Shown here one piece after another: positions 1 to 10,417 of a stretch of 64,000 nt of DNA. How positions within the stretch are numbered: the stretch's first letter is position 1; each line of letters opens with the position of its first letter. The notes under the pieces are model-generated. The model was not told the origin of the DNA, did no database searches, and worked only from the letters and a program-made list of their open reading frames with translations. The translations under genes were made by a program, and so were the position numbers. Source of the stretch: Streptomyces diastatochromogenes (lineage in GTDB: Bacteria; Actinomycetota; Actinomycetes; Streptomycetales; Streptomycetaceae). Where the stretch lies: contig JAPTYK010000001.1 of assembly GCA_026913215.1 (NCBI GenBank), positions 992,001 to 1,056,000 of the forward strand, written 5' to 3'.

Positions 1-57
1 ACGGGCCGGAGCTACCGCTCGGTGCTGCTCGCCCTGGAGCGCGCCACCCGCCCCTGA
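1..57 (+). CDS. C-terminal end of an unidentified protein (partial)
   Basis: The first 57 bases read as the last 18 codons of an open frame that enters from the left and ends with TGA at 55-57. The tail includes SVLLALERATRP, a helix-like end with no family signature. A strong hairpin follows 22 bases later, which supports a real gene end. The product cannot be named from this fragment. Confidence 0.5.
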   Translation, partial: TGRSYRSVLLALERATRP

Positions 58-78
58 CCGTCCGCCGGCCGGTCAGGG

Positions 79-110
79 AGGGCCCCTCACCCCAGACGGT
101 GAGGGGCCCT
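79..110 (+). terminator. Rho-independent-type hairpin
   Basis: A perfect 13-bp inverted repeat (79-91 with 98-110) with a 6-base loop directly follows the stop of the upstream partial gene. As usual in Streptomyces there is no long U tract. It separates that gene from the next one on the same strand. Confidence 0.75.
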
Positions 111-200
111 TCGTATGTTCGAGTGATCATGGGCGACGGGTAAGGCTCCCGCCGGGCAACGGACTTGTACAGTCCAACCACCCGTCAGCAGGGAGCTTCC

Positions 201-1613
201 ATGGACGACCGCACACCACGCCCCCGAGCCGCCGCGCGTCCTCAGGACCACCGCCGGAGCGGCCGGGGCCGGGCTCGGCGTCGCCGCCGCGGGCGGACAG
301 GCCGCCCGGGCGGCCACCGGTTCCGTTCCCGCCCTCGCCCCGGAGGCCCCGGCCGTGCCGCAGCGCCGGGGCGCCACCATGGCGGGGGTCCCGTTCGAGG
401 GCCGTTCCACCGTCCGGGTCGGCATCGTCGGCTACGGCAACCGCGGCGCCGGCATGATCGGCAACTTCCTCGCCCTCCCTGGGTCCGGGTGGTCGCCGTC
501 TGCGATCCGGTGCGCGAGAAGGCCGAGCGGGCCGCCGCGGCCGTCGTCGCCGCCGGGCAGCCGGCCCCCGCCCTGTACACCCACGGCCCGGACGACTACG
601 CGAACCTCTGCACCCGCACCGACCTCGACTTCGTCTATGTGGCGACCCCCTGGGAGACCCACTTCCCGGTCGCCCGTGCGGCGATGCTGGGCGGCAAGCA
701 CGTCGGCGTGGAGTGCCCGGTGGCGATGGAGCTCACCGAGCTGTGGGAGCTCGTCGACCTGTCGGAGCAGACCCGCCGCCACTGCCTGCAGATGGAGAAC
801 TGCTGCTACGGGCGGAACGAGATGCGGGTCCTGCGGATGGCGCACGCCGGGAAGTTCGGGGAGCTGCTGCACGGCGCGGGGGCGTACAACCACGACCTGC
901 GCGAGCTCCTGTTCTCGCCGACGTACTACGAGGGGCCCTGGCGCCGGACGTGGCACACGAAGCTGCGCGGGGACCTCTACCCGAACCACGGCTTCGGTCC
1001 GGTCGCCACCTACATGGACCTCAACCGGGGCGACCGGGCGGTGAGCATCAGCAGCTTCGGCACTCCGGCCCTCGGCCTCGCCGAGTACCGCGCGGCGCAC
1101 ATGCCGGCCGGCGACCCGAGCTGGAAGGAGACGTACGTCGAGAGCGACCGGACGATCAGCGTGGTCAGGACGGCCAAGGGCCGGCTGATCCGCCTGGAGC
1201 ACGACGTCTCCACCCCGCACCCGTACAGCAGGATCAACAGCCTGGGCGGCACGCGGGGCGTCTTCGAGGACTACCCGGCCCGGATCTACCTGGAGCCGGA
1301 CCACAAGGACGACGCGTGGGGCGACTTCTCGGCGTACGCGGCCGAGTTCGACCACTGGCTGTGGAAGGAGCACGCCAATCCGCCGGGCGGCCACGGCGGC
1401 ATGGACTACCTCATGGTCTTCCGTCTGATGCAGTGCCTCCAGCTGGGCCTTCCGCCGGACTTCGACGTGTACGACGCCGCCACCTGGACGGCCCCGGTGC
1501 CGCTGAGCCACGCCTCCATCAAGGCGAACGGGGCGCCGCAGGAGATCCCCGACTTCACGCGCGGCGCGTGGCAGCGGGCCCGCCCTGGCGTGGACTCGGC
1601 GAAGCCCGCCTGA
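201..1613 (+). CDS. Exported Gfo/Idh/MocA oxidoreductase, GH109-like glycosidase
   Basis: The protein has about 470 residues. After a twin-arginine-like N-terminus ([13 protein letters not shown] and an Ala-rich stretch) comes an NAD-binding Rossmann fold ([15 protein letters not shown]) and a Gfo/Idh/MocA C-terminal domain. NHGFGP and GGHGGMDY are typical of GH109, an NAD-dependent alpha-N-acetylgalactosaminidase family that acts outside the cytoplasm. The start ATG follows GGGAGC by 6 bases. The reading frame breaks near 230-240 and near 483, each compatible with lost G/C bases, so the signal peptide is out of frame with both the start and the body as written. It faces a PNGase A-like gene across a shared terminator. 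GH109 activity is inferred from motifs; another sugar oxidoreductase is possible. Confidence 0.75.
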   Translation: MDDRTPRPRAAARPQDHRRSGRGRARRRRRGRTGRPGGHRFRSRPRPGGPGRAAAPGRHHGGGPVRGPFHRPGRHRRLRQPRRRHDRQLPRPPWVRVVAVCDPVREKAERAAAAVVAAGQPAPALYTHGPDDYANLCTRTDLDFVYVATPWETHFPVARAAMLGGKHVGVECPVAMELTELWELVDLSEQTRRHCLQMENCCYGRNEMRVLRMAHAGKFGELLHGAGAYNHDLRELLFSPTYYEGPWRRTWHTKLRGDLYPNHGFGPVATYMDLNRGDRAVSISSFGTPALGLAEYRAAHMPAGDPSWKETYVESDRTISVVRTAKGRLIRLEHDVSTPHPYSRINSLGGTRGVFEDYPARIYLEPDHKDDAWGDFSAYAAEFDHWLWKEHANPPGGHGGMDYLMVFRLMQCLQLGLPPDFDVYDAATWTAPVPLSHASIKANGAPQEIPDFTRGAWQRARPGVDSAKPA

Positions 1614-1622
1614 CCTCCCCGT

Positions 1623-1659
1623 GCCGCCCCGGCCCCTCGCCGCGAGGGGCCGGGGCGGC
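1623..1659. terminator. Bidirectional terminator between convergent genes
   Basis: A perfect 17-bp stem (1623-1639 with 1643-1659) closes a 3-base loop. It lies between the stop of the GH109-like gene and the stop of the convergent PNGase A-like gene, so it can serve both. Confidence 0.85.
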
Positions 1660-1667
1660 CGTGCGTC

Positions 1668-3277
1668 TCAGCAGCGCCGCAGGTCCTCGGTGACCGTGCC
1701 CTGGACGCTCGTCAGGCTGCGGTCGTAGCACCCGGCGGAGCCGTACAGGCGGTAGCGCTCGGTGCTGGTACCGACCGCGTGCCGCTGCTCGCGCGGGACG
1801 CCGAGGGTGAAGGAGGCGTCGCCGGTGTACGTGTCGTCCAGGCGGGACCAGGACAGCCGCTTCTCTCCCCGGACGACGTCGACGGAGGCGCGGTCGCCGA
1901 CGGTGAGGACGGTCCGCAGGCGGTTCGCGCCGTCGACGGAGATCTCGCCGTCCATCGTGTACGCGTGCCGGGTGCGGGTCGTGGTGCGGCCGACGGTCAC
2001 GGTCTCGTCGTCGGTCCAGCGGGCGGTGAGCGCGTCCGGATTCTCGTCGGCGCCCCAGCGGTGCGTGGAGCGGTGGTCGACGGTGCGGGTGACGGTGGTG
2101 GCGACCCGGCCGTGCGAGGTGTTCAGGTGCCCGGCGACGGTGAGCGTGTCGCCGCCCGTGGTCTCCAGGACGTCGGGCGAACCGGCCGTGTACACGGCGG
2201 AGTTGCGCGGGTGCCGAACGCGTGCCGGTCCAGGGCGCCGGTGACGACCGCGCTGCCCTCGTCCTGCCAGAGGAGCACGTTGGCGGGGACGCTCCAGCCC
2301 GACTGCCCGGCGGGCACTCCGGCGACGGAGACCTCCACGCGATGGGCCCCGCCGTCGTTGAACAGGGCCGCGAACGGCGTGAGGTCGTAGGTGATCGGCT
2401 GCACGTCGAAGGCGCGCGGCGCGGGGGTCACGTACCAGAGGAAGGGTTGGACCAGCCGCCGGTCCACACGTGCGGGAAGGGGGCGGCGATGCCGGCGAGC
2501 CTGCCGTCGACGGAGATCCGCACCTCCCGGTAGGGCCCGTCGGCGGCCTTGCAGGAGTAGGGGGCGGCGTCGGGGACGGTGAGGTACCAGAACTCCTCGC
2601 AGCCGCCGCCGGAGCCGGTGGCGTACACCTCGGCGAGGACGCGTTCGGTGTTGCGCGGGGTGGTGAGGGTGGTGCCGGTGAGCGGGACGACCCGGTCGGG
2701 GGTGCCGGCGGCGGGCTTCACGCGGCCCTCGGCGGTGTGGAAGGTGAGGGTGACACGGACGTCGATGACCCCGGTGTACGTGTCGTCGACGACGTTGCCG
2801 ATGAGCATCTCGACGGGCCCCGGGCGGCTGAGGGTGTCGCGGTAGCGGGTGACGTCCTTCTCGACGGACCAGCCGATGCCCTCGGGCGAGGGCTCGGGGT
2901 GGAGGTGCGCAGGAGCTCGACGCCGCCGAGGGAGAGGTGGCCCAGACGGTCGTACTGGCGGCCCTTGACCTTTCCGTCGAGGCGCAGGACCACCTTGTTC
3001 CAGCGGGTGCTCGGGCCGCACTCCTTCGGCGGGGTGTAGCTCCCCCGGTACGGGGTGAAGTCGCGGAACTGGGCGGCGGCGAGGGTGACCTCGCAGCTGC
3101 GGGTCCCGGGGTCCCGACGGGCGGGGCGGCGGTGACCGGGTCGTGCCAGTCGGTGCTGAACTCGGCGGGCGGCGTCGGGCCGTTCGGACCCTCGGCGGCG
3201 GCCGGGTGGGCGGTGAACAGCGCGCCGGCGGCGAGCACCAGACCGCCGATCACGCTCGTGATCTTGAGTGATCTCAT
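1668..3277 (-). CDS. Secreted peptide-N4-asparagine amidase A (PNGase A-like)
   Basis: About 535 residues when joined across breaks. It starts [12 protein letters not shown] with a Sec-type signal peptide ending near AHPAAA. The body matches the PNGase A family, which releases N-glycans from glycoproteins: [19 protein letters not shown], a beta-sandwich segment around [33 protein letters not shown], and a C-terminal domain with [18 protein letters not shown]. The frame breaks near 3112, 2907, 2450 and 2208, and all segments resume the family sequence with no missing block. Together with the facing GH109-like gene it suggests removal of host or fungal glycans. The substrate is inferred. Confidence 0.75.
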
Positions 3278-3366
3278 GGGCCGGAAGTGAAGCGCGGGCA
3301 CGCGGCGCGGTCCAGAGGACGATGAGCGGACATGGCGCGATCTGTCCGCTCGTGTGCTGCGGGCGG

Positions 3367-4158
3367 CTAGAGGAAACCGAGCGCCGAGGCGCCTCCGACG
3401 CCGCCCAGGACCATGAAGGCGGGCATCAGGACCTTGAGCTCGACCCAGCTGCCGGCCCGGAAGCGCATGCCCTTGGGCGGGCCGAGGGGGTACCAGCGCT
3501 TGCGGCCGACGGGGATGGGCCACAGGATCGGGCAGCCGGAGACGGTCAGGGCGTCGCCGATGTCGTGCACGAGGGCGCCGAGGACGATGGGCAGGCCCAG
3601 CCACAGGTACTCCTGGCCGGGGCCGGTGAAGAACCAGTCCGCGCCGTTGCCGGGCTGGTCGAGGACGCCCGCGAGGATCCAGGCGCCGGTGGCGCCGAGC
3701 AGCCAGACGAGGACGTCGCTGGACATCCGGGCGGCCCGCCACAGCAGGCCTTCCACGGCGAGGACCAGATGGACGAAGAGGATCGTGAGGACGGCCCAGC
3801 GGCCGCCGGTGACCGCCGCGACGGAGGCCCCGGCGCCGATCAGGACCGCCCAGAGCCAGGTGTGGGTGAGGGTGCGGTGTCCGCCGGACCTGCGGGGGTC
3901 GGAGGAGGAGCGGGTCGCCTTGTAGACGGCGTACGACAGCTTGTCGACGATCTCGCACAGGCCCCGGGAGACCGGTCCGAAGGCGCGGGAGATGGTCGCC
4001 GACTTGTGGTCGAGGTCGGGCGCGAGGGCGGCCCCCGCGCAGATGAGCGCGCCGACGACGAGAACCGGCCAGGGCATCGGGTGGTCGAAGGCGGCCGCGG
4101 CCGCTCCGACGCCCAGCCAGGCCGCCGCTCCGGACAGCGAGTGCGCCGGTCCCATCAT
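3367..4158 (-). CDS. Membrane-bound metal-dependent hydrolase, DUF457/YdjM family
   Basis: This intact protein of about 263 residues starts at [14 protein letters not shown]. The N-terminal histidine (GPAHSLSG), the acidic [10 protein letters not shown] and the GGHRTLTHT motif are the usual metal-ligand pattern of the DUF457 integral membrane family. Several hydrophobic segments follow ([46 protein letters not shown]) and a C-terminal domain contains HDIGDALT. Two adjacent ATG codons (4158, 4155) are possible starts. The longer open frame upstream overlaps the divergent helicase promoter and is unlikely. The family's substrate is unknown. Confidence 0.8.
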   Translation of the reverse strand: MMGPAHSLSGAAAWLGVGAAAAAFDHPMPWPVLVVGALICAGAALAPDLDHKSATISRAFGPVSRGLCEIVDKLSYAVYKATRSSSDPRRSGGHRTLTHTWLWAVLIGAGASVAAVTGGRWAVLTILFVHLVLAVEGLLWRAARMSSDVLVWLLGATGAWILAGVLDQPGNGADWFFTGPGQEYLWLGLPIVLGALVHDIGDALTVSGCPILWPIPVGRKRWYPLGPPKGMRFRAGSWVELKVLMPAFMVLGGVGGASALGFL

Positions 4159-4288
4159 GGTTGGCCCGCCCCGTTTCTCCCCTGCCGGCGCCCAGTTGAC
4201 GACCGGTCGACGGACGAGCCTACCGTCCGTGATCAAGCCGGTTGATGGCCGGTTCCCTCATCCGAGCGGAATGCGGGCAAGATGGGGC

Positions 4289-6801
4289 GTGACCCTTATC
4301 GATCAGCTGCCGCCGACCGCCGACCCCGACGCCCTCTTCGAGGCCTTCTCCTCCTGGGCCGAGGACCGGGGCATCACGCTCTACCCGGCCCAGGAAGAGG
4401 CGCTGATCGAGGTCGTCTCCGGGGCCAACGTGATCTTGTCCACACCCACCGGCTCGGGAAAGTCGCTGGTCGCGGCGGGGGCGCACTTCACCGCGCTCGC
4501 CAATGACCAGGTGACCTTCTACACCGCGCCGATCAAGGCGCTGGTGTCGGAGAAGTTCTTCGACCTGTGCAAGCTCTTCGGCACCGAGAACGTCGGCATG
4601 CTGACCGGCGACGCCTCCGTGAACGCGGACGCCCCGGTGATCTGCTGTACGGCCGAGGTGCTCGCCTCGATCGCGCTGCGGGACGGCAAGTACGCCGACA
4701 TCGGCCAGGTCGTCATGGACGAGTTCCACTTCTACGCCGAGCAGGACCGCGGCTGGGCCTGGCAGATCCCGCTCCTGGAACTCCCCAGGCGCAGTTCGTC
4801 CTCATGTCGGCCACGCTCGGCGACGTGTCGATGTTCGAGAAGGACCTGACCCGGCGGACCGGTCGCCCGACCTCGGTGGTCCGCTCGGCGACCCGGCCGG
4901 TGCCGCTGTCGTACGAGTACCGCCTCACGCCCATCACGGACACCCTGACCGAGCTCCTGGAGACCAAGCAGGCGCCCGTCTACATCGTGCACTTCACGCA
5001 GGCGCAGGCCGTCGAGCGCGCGCAGTCGCTGATGAGCATCAACATGTGCACGCGCGAGGAGAAGGACCAGATCGCCGAGCTCATCGGCAATTTCCGCTTC
5101 ACCACCAAGTTCGGCCAGAACCTCTCGCGGTACGTGCGGCACGGCATCGGCGTGCACCACGCGGGCATGCTGCCGAAGTACCGGCGGCTGGTGGAGAAGC
5201 TCGCCCAGGCGGGTCTGCTGAAGGTGATCTGCGGGACGGACACCCTGGGCGTCGGCGTGAACGTGCCGATCCGCACGGTCCTCTTCACGGCCCTCACCAA
5301 GTACGACGGCAACCGGGTGCGGACCCTGCGCGCCCGTGAGTTCCACCAGATCGCGGGCCGCGCCGGCCGGGCCGGCTTCGACACGGCCGGTTTCGTGGTG
5401 GCGCAGGCGCCCGAGCACGTCATCGAGAACGAGAAGGCGCTCGCGAAGGCCGGCGACGACCCGAAGAAGCGCCGCAAGGTGGTCCGCAAGAAGGCCCCCG
5501 AGGGCTTCGTCGCCTGGAGCGAATCGACCTTCGAGAAGCTGATCGACGCCGAGCCGGAGCCGCTGACCTCCCGCTTCAAGGTCACCAACATCATGCTGCT
5601 CTCGGTGATCGCCCGGCCGGGCAACGCCTTCGAGGCGATGCGCAAGCTCCTGGAGGACAACCACGAGCCGCGCAAGGCGCAGCTGCGGCACATCCGCCGG
5701 GCCATCGCGATCTACCGCTCGCTGCTCGACGGCGGTGTGGTGGAGCAGCTGGACGAGCCGGACGCGGAGGGCCGCACGATCCGGCTGACCGTCGACCTCC
5801 AGCAGGACTTCGCGCTCAACCAGCCGCTGTCGACGTTCGCGCTCGCCGCCTTCGACCTGCTCGACCCGGAGTCCCCCTCGTACGCGCTCGACATGGTCTC
5901 GGTCGTCGAGTCGACCCTCGACGACCCGCGCCAGATCCTCGCCGCCATGCAGAACAAGGCGCGCGGGGAGGCCGTGGGGCGGATGAAGGCGGACGGCGTC
6001 GAGTACGAGGAGCGGATGGAGCGGCTCCAGGAGATCTCGTACCCGAAGCCGCTGGAGGAGCTGCTCTGGCACGCGTACAACGTCTACCGGAAGTCGCACC
6101 CGTGGGTCGGCGACCACCCGGTGTCGCCGAAGTCGGTCATCCGTGACATGTACGAGCGGGCGCTGACGTTCACCGAGTTCACCTCCTGGTACGAGCTGGC
6201 GCGGACCGAGGGCATCGTCCTGCGGTACCTGGCGTCGGCGTACAAGGCGCTCGATCACACCATCCCGGACGACCTGAAGACCGAGGACCTGGAGGACCTG
6301 ATCGCCTGGCTGGGCGAGATGGTGCGCCAGGTGGACTCCTCGCTCCTCGACGAGTGGGAGCAGCTGGCCAACCCGGAGGTCCAGACGGCCGAGGAGGCCC
6401 AGGAGAAGGCCGACCAGGTCAAGCCGGTCACGGCGAACGCCCGCGCGTTCCGGGTCCTGGTGCGCAACGCGATGTTCCGCCGGGTGGAGCTGGCCGCCCT
6501 CGACAACGTCGACGCGCTCGGCGAGCTGGACGCCGAGGCCGGCTGGGACGCGGACGCGTGGGGCGAGGCCATGGACGCCTACTGGGACGAGTACGACGAT
6601 CTGGGTACGGGTCCCGACGCACGCGGCCCGAAGCTGCTCTCGATCGAGGAGGACGCGGCACACGGCCTGTGGCGCGTCCGGCAGACCTTCGCCGACCCGA
6701 ACGGCGACCATGACTGGGGCATCAGCGCGGAGGTGGATCTCGCGGCCTCCGACGAGGAGGGCCGGGCCGTGGTCCGCGTGACGTCCGTCGGACAGCTGTA
6801 G
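4289..6801 (+). CDS. DEAD/DEAH-box RNA helicase with DUF3516 C-terminus
   Basis: About 838 residues. An N-terminal helicase core has a Walker A site ([14 protein letters not shown]), motif II MDEFHF, motif III MSATLGD, and a second RecA-like lobe ending with [12 protein letters not shown] long C-terminal half of DUF3516 type follows, as in actinobacterial Ski2-like helicases. It probably remodels RNA in the cytoplasm. GTG 4289 (VTLIDQLPP) is the likely start; ATG 4271 is an in-frame alternative. One break at 4783-4788 lies in a C run and moves LLELP out of frame with [10 protein letters not shown]. The stop is 13 bases before the thioesterase start, so the two are probably one operon. Confidence 0.9.
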
Positions 6802-6814
6802 GAGGAGAACCGGG

Positions 6815-7677
6815 ATGACGAACCCCGCCGAGAGGCTCGTGGACCTGCTCGACCTGGAGCAGATCGAGGTGAACATCTTCCGCGGGCGCAGCCCGCAGGA
6901 GTCGCTGCAGCGGGTCTTCGGCGGGCAGGTCGCCGGGCAGGCCCTGGTGGCGGCCGGCCGCACCACGGAGGGCGACCGGCCGGTCCACTCGCTGCACGCC
7001 TACTTCCTGCGGCCGGGCCGCCCCGGGGTGCCGATCGTCTACCAGGTGGAGCGGGTCCGCGACGGCCGTTCGTTCACGACCCGGCGCGTCACGGCGATCC
7101 AGGAGGGCGGACGATCTTCAACCTCACGGCCTCCTTCCACAAGCCGGAGGAGGGCGCCTTCGACCACCAGCTGCCGCCGCGCCACCTCACCGACCCGGAG
7201 AGCCTCCCGAACCTCGCCGACGAGATCCGGGAGCACCTGGGCTCGCTGCCGGAGGCCCTGGAGCGCATGGCCCGCCGCCAGCCCTTCGACATCCGCTACG
7301 TGGACCGGCTGCGCTGGACCCCGGACGAGGTCAAGGGCGCGGACCCGCGCAGCGCGGTGTGGATGCGGGCGGTGGGCCCGCTGGGCGACGACCCCCTGAT
7401 CCACACCTGCGCCCTCACGTACGCCTCGGACATGACGCTCCTGGACGCCGTCCGGATCCCGGTCGAACCCCTCTGGGGCCCGCGCGGCTTCGACATGGCG
7501 TCGCTCGACCACGCGATGTGGTTCCACCGGCCGTTCCGGGCGGACGAATGGTTCCTGTACGACCAGGAGTCCCCCATCGCGACGGGCGGCCGGGGACTCG
7601 CGAGGGGCAGGATCTACGACCGCGAAGGCAGGCTCCTGGTGTCGGTGGTCCAGGAGGGCCTGTTCCGGAAGCTCTGA
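6815..7677 (+). CDS. tesB: Acyl-CoA thioesterase II (TesB-like)
   Basis: About 288 residues with the double hot-dog layout of TesB, which hydrolyses acyl-CoA to free fatty acid and CoA. The first hot-dog contains FGGQVAGQALVAAGRT and VHSLHAYFLRPG; the second contains SLDHAMWFHRP and the terminal GRGLARGRIYDREGRLL. GGAGGAG sits 7 bases before ATG 6815 and overlaps the helicase stop region. One frame break near 7108 is explained by a lost C in a CC pair; after it the family sequence resumes at TIFNLTASFHKPE. Confidence 0.9.
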
Positions 7678-7689
7678 CCCCGGCCCGGG

Positions 7690-8760
7690 TCACTCGTACT
7701 CGGTGCCGCCCTTGCGGGTCAGGTAGGCCGGGCTGACCGCCTTGGCGATGGCCCGGCCGCCGGTGACCGGGCTGTACCGCTCGGTCACGGGCCGGACGAC
7801 GACGCCCTCCCTCAGGTGCGTCTCCCGTCCGGAGACGGTCTCCCGGCCGCTCGCGTGCGCGAGGACGGTGTCGAGGTCGTACGGCCCGGAGTACAGCCTC
7901 GGCACGAGCGGCACCTCACCGGCCTCGACGACGTCCTCCGGGTCGAGCCAGCGGACCTGGCCGTCGATCTCGGCGGACACGTCGAAGAGGGCGTACCCGA
8001 CGGTCTCGGAGCGGGCGTCGGCACCGTAGGCGAGGTCCTGCACCCCGGAGCCGTACACCTCACCGAAGAGCCCGACCCTCCGTGCCCCGAGGCGCTTCGC
8101 GAGCCGCTCGGCGACGGCGGCGAGCCCGTGGCCGTGGACCGCCCGCCAGTACAGGTTGCGCGGGTCCTCCTGGAGGGCGAGGCCCTTCGCCCCGAAGCCC
8201 TTGGAGGAGACCTGCACGCGGCCGTCCTCGGCGTGGAAGGTCAGCAGGCAGGCGGTGCCGTGCAGCTTCTCCGTCAGGACGACGGGCTCACCGGCCTCGA
8301 ACAGGTCCGGATAGCGCCTGAGGTTCTCGATGTCGACCCACGGCAGCAGGTCGGGCGCCGCCTCCACGTCCCCGTTCATCGTCGGCGGTATCGGCGGCAC
8401 CCACTTGGTGATCCCGAGCCTCTCCGCGAAGTCGGTCCCCTCGGCCGCGGCTTTCACCAGGTCGGCGTCCGCCAGCGCACGGGGCCTGCACACGATCCCC
8501 TGCGACAGCTCCCCGCGCAGCCGCACCGCCTTCACCCGGTCCGCGTTCCCCCCGGCGAGCCGCCCGGTCAGCCCCAGCTCCTCCACGAGCCCGAGCGGCA
8601 GCACGGCCTGCTCAGGGATGTAGACGGCGACCTCGCCCGTCGCATAGGCCCCCTTCGCGACGACGGCCCGGTAAAGCCCGACCTGGGCGAGTTCCAGGGC
8701 GTCGGCGTTCGGATGCGGATGGACGGTGAGGACTTCGGCGGTGACGCGCAGGGTGGACAT
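7690..8760 (-). CDS. Stand-alone RNA ligase (DRB0094-type nucleotidyltransferase)
   Basis: This intact 356-residue protein has the nucleotidyltransferase active site LTEKLHGTAC, where Lys of KxHG would be adenylylated. Supporting motifs are FGEVYGSGVQDL (motif III-like), EGVVVRPV (motif IV-like) and AIAKAVSPAYL (motif V-like). The N-terminal domain (MSTLRVTAEVLTVHPHPNAD) resembles the OB-like domain of the Deinococcus DRB0094 family. It would seal RNA ends with ATP. A small DUF6011 zinc protein lies 112 bases upstream on the same strand, with no associated kinase or phosphatase. The RNA substrate is unknown. Confidence 0.85.
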   Translation of the reverse strand: MSTLRVTAEVLTVHPHPNADALELAQVGLYRAVVAKGAYATGEVAVYIPEQAVLPLGLVEELGLTGRLAGGNADRVKAVRLRGELSQGIVCRPRALADADLVKAAAEGTDFAERLGITKWVPPIPPTMNGDVEAAPDLLPWVDIENLRRYPDLFEAGEPVVLTEKLHGTACLLTFHAEDGRVQVSSKGFGAKGLALQEDPRNLYWRAVHGHGLAAVAERLAKRLGARRVGLFGEVYGSGVQDLAYGADARSETVGYALFDVSAEIDGQVRWLDPEDVVEAGEVPLVPRLYSGPYDLDTVLAHASGRETVSGRETHLREGVVVRPVTERYSPVTGGRAIAKAVSPAYLTRKGGTEYE

Positions 8761-8872
8761 GGGTCAGGACTCCGGGTGCTCGGGTTTCGGTCTCATCGCG
8801 GGCCACTGTGGCCGACCCGAATTCCCGTGGGCGATCGATTTGCCCGCCTGGTAGCGTCGCCGGGCTCGGGAC

Positions 8873-9097
8873 CTACCGATCGTCGTCGAGGCCCGGCAGC
8901 GTGTCCTGCTCCACCTCGTGGCGGCGGGTGCGGATGTCGGGGGCCGGGGGGTGGAGTTTGGCGTCGCAGGTGGGGCCGAGGCCCGTGCGGCGGGAGTCGG
9001 CGCCGGTGAGGGGGCGGCCGCAGAGGCGGCAGTGGACCCGGCGCGGTCCTTGCTGCGGCGTGGAATCGATCGCGATTGCCAGTGGTTCGTCACCCAT
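8873..9097 (-). CDS. Small zinc-ribbon protein, DUF6011 type
   Basis: This 74-residue protein starts at MGDEPLAIAID. The core CRLCGRPLTGADSRRTGLG followed by GPTCDAKL gives two CxxC-like halves (CxxCGRPL and a later Cys) typical of DUF6011 treble-clef or zinc-ribbon peptides. It starts 36 bases from the divergent glutathione peroxidase start and lies upstream of the RNA ligase on the same strand, so they may share a transcript. The function is not known. Confidence 0.65.
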   Translation of the reverse strand: MGDEPLAIAIDSTPQQGPRRVHCRLCGRPLTGADSRRTGLGPTCDAKLHPPAPDIRTRRHEVEQDTLPGLDDDR

Positions 9098-9133
9098 GCT
9101 GAGATCAAACCCTATTTCGACGAGGAGCAGCGC

Positions 9134-9616
9134 ATGAGCCTGTATGACATTCCCCTGAAGACGCTGGCCGGCGAGCCGGTCTCCCTGGCCGACTACCGCG
9201 ATCAGGCCGTGCTGGTGGTGAACGTGGCCTCGAAGTGCGGGCTGACCCCGCAGTACGCGGGTCTGGAGCGGCTGCAGAAGGCGTACGGGGAGCGCGGCTT
9301 CACCGTGCTCGGGGTGCCCTGCAACCAGTTCGCCGGGCAGGAGCCGGGCAGCGCCGAGGAGATCGCGACCTTCTGTTCGGCGACGTACGGGGTGTCGTTC
9401 CCGCTCCTGGAGAAGACGGACGTGAACGGCGACGGCCGCCACCCGCTCTACTCGGAGCTGGTGAAGGTCGCCGATGCCGAGGGCGAGGCCGGTGACGTGC
9501 AGTGGAACTTCGAGAAGTTCCTGATCGGCCGTGACGGAGCGGTCACCCGTTTCCGTCCGCGCACCGAGCCGGAGGCCCCCGAGGTCGTGGCGGCGATCGA
9601 GGCCCAGCTTGTCTGA
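9134..9616 (+). CDS. Glutathione peroxidase family (thiol peroxidase)
   Basis: This intact 160-residue protein of GPx fold reduces peroxides. The peroxidatic Cys is in NVASKCGLTPQY, the catalytic Gln in GVPCNQFAGQEPG, and the Trp-Asn pair in QWNFEKFLI. Actinomycetes lack glutathione, so the reductant is probably thioredoxin or mycothiol-linked. ATG 9134 follows GAGGAG. The stop overlaps the TTG that may start the following methyltransferase, so the pair is probably translationally coupled. Confidence 0.92.
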   Translation: MSLYDIPLKTLAGEPVSLADYRDQAVLVVNVASKCGLTPQYAGLERLQKAYGERGFTVLGVPCNQFAGQEPGSAEEIATFCSATYGVSFPLLEKTDVNGDGRHPLYSELVKVADAEGEAGDVQWNFEKFLIGRDGAVTRFRPRTEPEAPEVVAAIEAQLV

Positions 9617-10373
9617 CCTGGAGGTCGTGGCCCGGTTGCGGGCCGCCGGGTGCGTCTTCGCCGAGGAGGAGGCGGAGATGCTCCTCACGGCCGCCGCCGG
9701 GCCCGCCGAGCTCGACCTGATGGTCGAGCGGCGGGCCTCCGGTCTGCCCCTGGAGCACGTCGTGGGCTGGGCCGGGTTCGCCGGGCTGCGGATCGAGGTC
9801 GACGGCGGGGTCTTCGTGCCCCGGAAGCGTACGGAGTTCCTCGTCGGGCGGGCGGTGGAGCTGGCCCGGCCCGGCGCCGTCTGCGTCGACCTGTGCTGCG
9901 GCTCCGGCGCGGCGGGCGCGGTGCTGCTCGACCGGGTCGAGGGCGTGGAGGTGCACGCCTCGGACATCGAGCCGGCGGCGGTGCGCTGCGCCCGGCGGAA
10001 CGTCGAGCCGCGCGGCGGCCGGGTGTACGAGGGGACCTCTTCGCCCCGCTGCCGGAGGGCTGCGGGGCCGCGTCGAGGTGCTGGTCGCGAACGTGCCGTA
10101 CGTGCCGACCGGGAGATCGGGCTGCTGCCGCCCGAGGCCCGCGACCACGAGCCGCAGGTGACGCTCGACGGCGGGACGGACGGGCTCGACGTGATGCGGC
10201 GGGTCGCCGCCGAGGCGCCGGAGTGGCTGGCGCCGGGCGGGCACCTGCTGGTGGAGACGAGCGAGCGGCAGGCGGAGAAGGCGCTCGCGGTGATGGCCGC
10301 GGCCGGTCTGGCGCCGCGGGTCGTCACCTCCGAGGAGTGGTGGGCGACGGTCGTCGTCGCGAGCAGGTCCTAG
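9609..10373 (+). CDS. Putative protein-(glutamine-N5) methyltransferase, PrmC-like
   Basis: About 255 residues. The SAM-binding motif VCVDLCCGSGAAGAVL and the catalytic-loop variant NVPYVPT, in place of NPPY, place it in the PrmC-related family whose substrate is unassigned. Later motifs are EARDHEPQVTLDGG and GGHLLVETS. The start is TTG 9609 (overlapping the gpx stop) or GTG 9627. Three breaks cluster within about 80 bases (near 10034, 10060 and 10115), each explained by a lost G in a G run; adding three bases restores the frame exactly. Confidence 0.8.
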   Translation: MSDLEVVARLRAAGCVFAEEEAEMLLTAAAGPAELDLMVERRASGLPLEHVVGWAGFAGLRIEVDGGVFVPRKRTEFLVGRAVELARPGAVCVDLCCGSGAAGAVLLDRVEGVEVHASDIEPAAVRCARRNVEPRGGRVYEGTSSPRCRRAAGPRRGAGRERAVRADREIGLLPPEARDHEPQVTLDGGTDGLDVMRRVAAEAPEWLAPGGHLLVETSERQAEKALAVMAAAGLAPRVVTSEEWWATVVVASRS

Positions 10374-10383
10374 GGGAAGGGAC

Positions 10384-10410
10384 GGGAGCGGCCCGTGTCG
10401 GGCCGCTCCC
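10384..10410. terminator. Bidirectional terminator
   Basis: A perfect 12-bp stem (10384-10395 with 10399-10410) with a 3-base loop lies between the stops of the PrmC-like gene and the convergent P450 gene. Confidence 0.85.
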
Positions 10411-10417
10411 GCCTCGC

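Noticed and set aside
4732..6966. Long open frame on the minus strand opposite the helicase
   Set aside because: It is an antisense shadow of a high-GC gene: biased composition, no family motifs, and the plus strand encodes a clear helicase.
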